Assembly (NCBI GenBank): GCA_963652075.1 | Contig: CAVJRQ010000084.1 | Span: 1 to 20,053 of the forward strand | Origin: Phocaeicola_A sp963652075 | GTDB taxonomy: Bacteria; Bacteroidota; Bacteroidia; Bacteroidales; Bacteroidaceae | Length of the DNA stretch: 20,053 bases | Direction of reading: 5' to 3' | Shown: positions 16,160 through 20,053 of the stretch, piece after piece | Position numbering within the stretch: position 1 is the stretch's first letter | Layout: each line of letters starts with the position of its first letter | Made by a program: the position numbers and the translations under genes | The notes under the pieces: model-generated | Seen by the model: only the letters and a program-made list of their open reading frames with translations | Databases searched by the model: none | What the model was told of the DNA's origin: nothing

Positions 16160-16211
16160 CAGACCAAAAAATTAAAACGAATATACTAAAACAAATAATT
16201 ACTATCAAACA

Positions 16212-16484
16212 ATGACTAAAGCTGATATTATCAACGAAATCTCCAAAAGAACCGGCGTAGACAAAACTACCGCCCTTACTACAGTAGAGGCTCTTATGGA
16301 GGTCATCAAAGATTCTTTGGGAAAGGAAGAAAATGTCTATCTGCGTGGCTTTGGCAGTTTCATCGTAAAGAAAAGAGCCCAGAAAACAGCCCGCAACATT
16401 TCCAAGAACACTTCTATCATCATTCCTGAACACAAAATCCCCGCATTCAAGCCCGCTAAGACTTTCTGCATTCAGGATAAGTAA
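16212..16484 (+). CDS. HU-family DNA-binding protein
   Basis: A 90-residue histone-like protein, the usual HU length. It begins MTKADIINEISKRTGV, has the LRGFGSFIVKKR segment (44-55), and a beta-arm with RNISKNTSIIIPEHKIPAFKPAK. The Pro in the IIIPEHKIPAF region is where HU/IHF proteins intercalate and bend DNA. It acts as a nucleoid-associated dimer. It could be one of several HU paralogues, so I give no symbol. Base composition here is more A-rich than in the flanking genes. A tiny basic-peptide gene follows after 44 bp. Confidence 0.95.
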   Translation: MTKADIINEISKRTGVDKTTALTTVEALMEVIKDSLGKEENVYLRGFGSFIVKKRAQKTARNISKNTSIIIPEHKIPAFKPAKTFCIQDK

Positions 16485-16528
16485 GTGACAACGAAACAAA
16501 TAGTATTAACCTAATAAAGATTTTAGCT

Positions 16529-16618
16529 ATGCCAAGCGGAAAGAAGAAAAAGAGACATAAAATGTCTACACACAAAAGAAAGAAAAGACTGAGAAAGAAT
16601 AGACATAAAAGCAAATAG
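16529..16618 (+). CDS. 29-residue very basic peptide, bS22/mS38-like (AURKAIP1/COX24 domain)
   Basis: The frame runs from ATG 16529 to TAG 16616-16618. The product starts MPSGKKKKRHKMSTHKRKKR and ends LRKNRHKSK; 19 of 29 residues are Lys, Arg or His. It matches the small Bacteroidetes proteins annotated as AURKAIP1/COX24 domain, related to mitochondrial mS38 and mycobacterial bS22, which bind near the decoding site of the small ribosomal subunit. The ribosomal role is inferred from family resemblance. It lies between HU and RNase G and is easily missed by gene callers because of its length. Confidence 0.82.
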   Translation: MPSGKKKKRHKMSTHKRKKRLRKNRHKSK

Positions 16619-16649
16619 GCTTTTATAGTCTGTTTTTCGGCTGAAATAG

Positions 16650-16697
16650 AGAACAAACTTGTGAAGCGCAAGCCTTTGCGGGTTTGTTCTTTGTTTA
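16650..16697 (+). terminator. hairpin before RNase G, terminator or leader structure
   Basis: AGAACAAAC (16650-16658) pairs with GTTTGTTCT (16682-16690). Inside it a second helix, CGCAA-GCCT-TTGCG (16667-16680), forms, and TTGTTT follows. It ends about 28 bp before the rng start codon, with no TAnnTTTG box after it. It may terminate most HU/peptide transcripts or sit in the rng leader. Confidence 0.6.
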
Positions 16698-16718
16698 AGA
16701 TGAGGTTAACATTTAAAC

Positions 16719-18302
16719 ATGGAGAATGTGACAAGCGAATTAGTAGTTGACGTACAACCCAAAGAGATTTCCATCGCGTTGCTTGAGGACAAGAACCTGG
16801 TGGAACTTCAGAAAGAAGGCCGTTGCGCCTCCTTTTCCGTGGGAAACTTGTATTTGGCCAAGGTGAAGAAACTGATGCCCGGGCTGAATGCATGCTTTGT
16901 GGATGTAGGATTCGAACGCGATGCTTTCCTTCACTATCTCGACTTGGGACCTCAATTCAGCTCTTACCAAAAGTATCTGAAACAAGTCATCAGCGACCGC
17001 AAGAAACTTTTCCCCATCTCAAAAGCCACCGTCCTCCCCGACATCGACAAGAACGGAAGCATCTCCAATGCGCTGCAAGTCGGACAAGAGGTGTTGGTGC
17101 AAATCGTTAAGGAGCCCATATCGACCAAAGGACCACGACTGACCAGCGAGCTTTCCTTCGCCGGCAGGTACCTGGTGCTCATACCGTTCAACGATAAGGT
17201 CTCCGTATCCCAAAAAATTAAATCGAGCGAAGAACGCGCGCGTCTGAAACAGTTGCTGCAAAGCATCCTGCCCAAGAACTTTGGAGTAATCGTGCGCACA
17301 GTAGCCGAAGGGAAAAGGGTTGCCGAACTGAATGCCGAACTGAAAGTTTTGCTCAAACACTGGGACGACTGCATACAGAAAGTGCAGAAAGCCACCAAGC
17401 TACCTACGCTGACCTACGAAGAGACCAGCCGCACGGTAGCCTTGTTGCGCGATTTGTTCAGCCCCTCGTTCGAGAGTATCCACGTCAACGACGAGGCGGT
17501 GTTTAATGAGGTCAAGGACTATGTGAGCCTCATCGCCCCTGAACGGGCAGACATCGTGAAACTCTACACGGGCAAACTTCCTATCTTCGACAACTTCTCC
17601 ATTACCAAACAGATAAAGTCATCGTTCGGTAAGACCATCTCCTACAAGAACGGAGCCTATCTGATTATCGAGCACACCGAAGCCCTGCACGTGGTGGACG
17701 TGAACAGCGGCAACCGTTCAAAGAGCAACAACGGGCAAGAGGCCAACGCGTTGGACGTGAATCTGGGCGCAGCCGACGAACTGGCACGTCAACTCCGGTT
17801 GCGGGATATGGGTGGCATCATCGTGGTAGACTTTATCGACATGGCTCAGGCGGAGAATCGCCAGAAGCTCTACGAGCGCATGTGTCACAACATGCAGAAG
17901 GACAGGGCCAAGCACAACATCCTCCCCTTGAGTAAGTTCGGACTGATGCAGATAACCCGTCAGCGTGTACGCCCCGCCATGGACGTGCACACCGAGGAGA
18001 CTTGCCCCACCTGTTTCGGAAAGGGAACCATCAAACCCTCTATCCTCTTCACGGATACTTTGGAGAGTAAAATTGACTACCTTGTCAATAAGTTGGGAAT
18101 CAAAAAGTTCACCCTTCACATCCATCCGTATATAGCCGCCTATGTCAACCAGGGTATCTTCTCCCTGAAACGGCAGTGGCAGATGAAGTACGGATTCGGT
18201 ATCAAAATCCTTCCAAGTCAGAAGCTCGCCTTCCTGCAATATGAGTTTTACGACTCCAAGGGCGAGGAGATTGACATGAAAGAAGAGATTGAAATCAAGT
18301 AA
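16719..18302 (+). CDS. rng: ribonuclease G (RNase E/G family)
   Basis: A 527-residue endoribonuclease involved in mRNA decay and rRNA/tRNA maturation. An S1-like domain (about 38-130) contains GNLYLAKVKKLMPGLNACFV. The DNase I-like catalytic part has the two metal-binding aspartates Asp327 in HVVDVNSG and Asp371 in IIVVDFIDM. The Zn-link CPTCFGKG (Cys429, Cys432) supports dimer or tetramer formation. The length and the lack of a long disordered tail fit RNase G rather than full RNase E. No own promoter is obvious, so expression may depend on read-through from the HU gene past the upstream hairpin. A strong terminator overlaps the stop codon. Confidence 0.95.
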   Translation: MENVTSELVVDVQPKEISIALLEDKNLVELQKEGRCASFSVGNLYLAKVKKLMPGLNACFVDVGFERDAFLHYLDLGPQFSSYQKYLKQVISDRKKLFPISKATVLPDIDKNGSISNALQVGQEVLVQIVKEPISTKGPRLTSELSFAGRYLVLIPFNDKVSVSQKIKSSEERARLKQLLQSILPKNFGVIVRTVAEGKRVAELNAELKVLLKHWDDCIQKVQKATKLPTLTYEETSRTVALLRDLFSPSFESIHVNDEAVFNEVKDYVSLIAPERADIVKLYTGKLPIFDNFSITKQIKSSFGKTISYKNGAYLIIEHTEALHVVDVNSGNRSKSNNGQEANALDVNLGAADELARQLRLRDMGGIIVVDFIDMAQAENRQKLYERMCHNMQKDRAKHNILPLSKFGLMQITRQRVRPAMDVHTEETCPTCFGKGTIKPSILFTDTLESKIDYLVNKLGIKKFTLHIHPYIAAYVNQGIFSLKRQWQMKYGFGIKILPSQKLAFLQYEFYDSKGEEIDMKEEIEIK

Positions 18303-18344
18303 AAACGAGAGAGGTCGCAAACAGGTTGCGGCCTCTCTCGTTTT
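18302..18344 (+). terminator. bidirectional terminator after rng
   Basis: A 19-bp stem including one U-G pair (18302-18320 with 18326-18344) has loop ACAGG. Stem ends are AAAA and TTTT, so it can work on both strands. It begins at the last base of the rng stop codon. Confidence 0.9.
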
Positions 18345-18466
18345 ATCTCCAAGCACAACGGATTTTATCCCCAAACACCCCGGGCAAACCCGCTTCTCCG
18401 GGGTCTGAAGCCAGGGCATCCAGAGCTCCCGAAGAGGAGATTTCCATACTGATTTCCATGGAGTTA
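18345..18466. other. convergent spacer between the rng terminator and array B
   Basis: A secondary hairpin ACCCCGG (18377-18383) with CCGGGGT (18398-18404) and a 14-nt loop is visible, without a T-run. Otherwise I see no coding frame or promoter. The whole stretch from rng to rhaM (18303-18622) is non-coding and holds the terminator, this hairpin and array B. Confidence 0.5.
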
Positions 18467-18581
18467 TAACGTCGTACGACTATAGTATCTAAGGTCGTAC
18501 GACCATAACACCTAATAACGTACGACTATAGGGGTTAACGTCGTACGTGCATAGCACCTAATGTCGTACGACATTGGAACA
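18467..18581. repeat. tandem array B: five 23-bp units with palindromic core GTCGTACGAC
   Basis: Units start at 18467, 18490, 18513, 18536 and 18559. Each begins TAA and all share CGTACG. Perfect palindromes include GTCGTACGAC (18471-18480), GGTCGTACGACC (18493-18504) and the 16-bp AATGTCGTACGACATT (18560-18575). Units 3 and 4 are partly decayed in one half-site each. The array sits between two convergent genes. The sequence is unrelated to array A outside the central GTAC, but the architecture is the same. Confidence 0.9.
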
Positions 18582-18622
18582 CTTGACAATGAGCGACTTA
18601 GCAATTATAATTCCACTGACAA

Positions 18623-18946
18623 TCAGTCTACGTGGAACACCTCTTCCATCTCTGCCCACCACTCTCCTTCGGCGCGGGTGTCCAAAGGTCGTTGGCACGG
18701 TTCGCAGAAAGTCCACCAACGTTGCGTCTCGGGGTCGGCAGCCATCTTTGCCATGTCGGCCTTGTAGTCGTCACCGATGTATTCGTAGTAGCTGAACAGG
18801 TAGCCATCCTTGTAATAGATGCTGTAGTTGCGGATGTTGCAATCATAGATGGTCTTCAGCACCGAGGGCCAAACGGCGGCATGCAGTTTCTTGTACTCGT
18901 CCAGTTTCCCCGGAGTCACGCCTATAACACTTCCGTATCTTTTCAT
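18623..18946 (-). CDS. rhaM: L-rhamnose mutarotase-like protein (DUF718)
   Basis: A 107-residue protein starting MKRYGSVIGVTPGKLDEYK, the usual length of RhaM. It contains Tyr18 and His22 at the positions of the E. coli RhaM active site, plus Tyr41 and a WW pair at 77-78. RhaM interconverts alpha and beta L-rhamnose. In this window no rhamnose catabolic genes accompany it, so the sugar could be another one. A longer frame upstream (to 19021) would overlap the glucosaminidase gene and adds residues not found in the family, so I prefer 18946. It follows the glucosaminidase gene by 28 bp and is probably cotranscribed with it. Confidence 0.85.
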   Translation of the reverse strand: MKRYGSVIGVTPGKLDEYKKLHAAVWPSVLKTIYDCNIRNYSIYYKDGYLFSYYEYIGDDYKADMAKMAADPETQRWWTFCEPCQRPLDTRAEGEWWAEMEEVFHVD

Positions 18947-18974
18947 ATCGTATATGGTTTTAATGTGAACTTCT

Positions 18975-19892
18975 CTATCGTAACCGCAGATAGTCGCCCA
19001 CTTGCGGGGTCTTGTCGGCATACGCCTTGTTCAGCTTGTAGAACGACTTCAGCCGGATGCCATACTTCTGCGAGACGGAGTACATCGATTCGCCCGCCTG
19101 CACCTTATGGATGATGTTCGGCTTCAAGGCTTTGGAACGTTTCTTCTCCAGGTAGATGATGTCGCCCGCCTGCAAGGTGTAGCCCTTGTAGAGGTCGTTG
19201 TACTTCCTTAGCTTGCGCTTCGAGATGCCGAACTCGTCCGAGAGGGACTCGAAGGTGTCGCCCTGTCGGGCAATGACATAGAGCAACTTGTTGGCCACAT
19301 AGGTCTGGTGGGGCACAAAGGTATCGGGCTGTTTCCGACCCGCCTTGGTGTCGTACTTGTGGAGGTCATAGAGTTCGATAATCCGTATGAGGGAGGTGGC
19401 GTAGTTGGGGTTGGTGGCGTAGCCCGCCTTCTTCAGCCCGTACGCCCATCCTTTGTAGTCATCGCTCTTTAGTTTGAAGAGGGCGGCGTAACGGGGACGG
19501 TTCACCAGGAAACGCGAATGGTCCTCATACGACTCGCGCGCATTGGCGTACACGCGGAAACATTCGTTTTTGGCATCGTCATCGAACTTGGTGGTCTTGC
19601 CCCTCCAGTCGCCTCCGCACTTGATGCCAAAGTGGTTGTTCGACTTACGGGTCAGTTCGCTCTGCCCTGCTCCGCTCTCCAAGAGCCCCTGCGCCAACGT
19701 GATGCTCGCCGGAATCTTGTAGCGTTTCATCTGCTCGATGGCTATTCCTTTATATTTATGGATATATTCTTCGTACCGTTTGTTGCGGGTCTGTGCCGTT
19801 GCCAACAGCAACCCGACGAACAGAAGCACAAAGGCCAGGCCGCATCGTTTCGTTCCGAGCGGCATTCTCACGAGTATATCAGTCAATTTCAT
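18975..19892 (-). CDS. exported glucosaminidase with two LysM domains
   Basis: The product has 305 residues. A positively charged N-terminus and hydrophobic stretch (18-33, GLAFVLLFVGLLLATA) act as a signal sequence. The GH73-type glucosaminidase domain (about 45-180) has the likely catalytic Glu72 in ITLAQGLLESGAGQSEL and the NNHFGIKC motif. Two LysM repeats follow (about 204-248 and 260-303), which bind peptidoglycan. It probably trims glycan strands during growth or division. I chose the start at 19892: the ATG at 19931 is directly at the predicted transcription start, and Met10 (19865) is a possible alternative. Confidence 0.9.
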   Translation of the reverse strand: MKLTDILVRMPLGTKRCGLAFVLLFVGLLLATAQTRNKRYEEYIHKYKGIAIEQMKRYKIPASITLAQGLLESGAGQSELTRKSNNHFGIKCGGDWRGKTTKFDDDAKNECFRVYANARESYEDHSRFLVNRPRYAALFKLKSDDYKGWAYGLKKAGYATNPNYATSLIRIIELYDLHKYDTKAGRKQPDTFVPHQTYVANKLLYVIARQGDTFESLSDEFGISKRKLRKYNDLYKGYTLQAGDIIYLEKKRSKALKPNIIHKVQAGESMYSVSQKYGIRLKSFYKLNKAYADKTPQVGDYLRLR

Positions 19893-19938
19893 CAATCCCT
19901 GGTTTCTTTTCGATTGCTGGGATGCAACCAATCCTACG

Positions 19939-19946
19939 CAAAGATA
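19939..19946 (-). promoter_or_regulatory. -7 box of the glucosaminidase promoter
   Basis: Read on the minus strand this is TATCTTTG, identical to the ssb and ansA -7 boxes. No clear TTTG is found at the -33 distance. It lies 46 bp before the chosen start codon. Confidence 0.6.
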
Positions 19947-20053
19947 GTACGAAAATCGCAGAAACCGCCATGCGGCAAGTTAAATAATACGATTACGCCA
20001 CGGCTCTTTCATTTAAAAAGGCTTGTTTTTTCCAAAAAACATTATACAGGCAT

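Noticed and set aside
20024..20041. A/T inverted repeat TGTTTTTT-CC-AAAAAACA near the right edge
   Set aside because: The loop is only 2 nt and the stem nearly all A/T; with no gene context inside the window no function can be assigned.

Overview
The window looks like chromosome of a member of the Bacteroidales, most likely Bacteroides or a close relative. Three things point there. Upstream regions carry the Bacteroides-type promoter (TTTG, about 20 bp, then TAnnTTTG) and starts lack Shine-Dalgarno sequences. Several products are Bacteroidetes-typical: GldE, a GldE/ssb/mutY cluster, a LytS/LytTR pair and a LysM glucosaminidase. The trp operon is in the order trpB-E-G-D-C-F-A. No insertion sequence, phage gene, CRISPR array, rRNA or tRNA was seen.

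Layout. 1-104 is probably the 3' end of a gene. 189-4080 (+) encodes a beta-helical carbohydrate-binding-type lipoprotein followed by a LytS-type membrane histidine kinase and a LytTR response regulator; the last two overlap by 4 nt. 4081-4375 is a regulatory leader with a promoter, a 19-residue peptide containing Trp-Trp-Trp, and a 12-bp terminator hairpin with competing structures, that is, a ribosome-mediated trp attenuator. 4376-10886 (+) is the complete trpBEGDCFA operon, which turns chorismate into tryptophan. 10994-12034 (+) is a type I asparaginase. 12070-16053 (-) is read as mutY, ssb, gldE and a phosphopantetheinyl transferase. 16212-18302 (+) holds an HU-type protein, a 29-residue very basic peptide of the bS22/mS38 (AURKAIP1/COX24) type, and RNase G with a strong terminator. 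18623-19892 (-) holds an exported LysM glucosaminidase followed by an L-rhamnose mutarotase-like protein.

Most genes are ordinary housekeeping. The unusual material is between genes. The clearest regulatory element is the trp attenuator, where the segment-2 arm overlaps the leader stop codon. The least explained elements are two unrelated-looking but architecturally matched tandem arrays. One is at 14839-14926 (four 22-bp units, core GTAAGTACTTAC) and the other at 18467-18581 (five 23-bp units, core GTCGTACGAC). Each unit is centred on a perfect palindrome with a central GTAC and recurs about every two helical turns. I cannot assign either to a known element. They could be tandem sites for a dimeric DNA-binding protein or hairpin-forming RNA ends.
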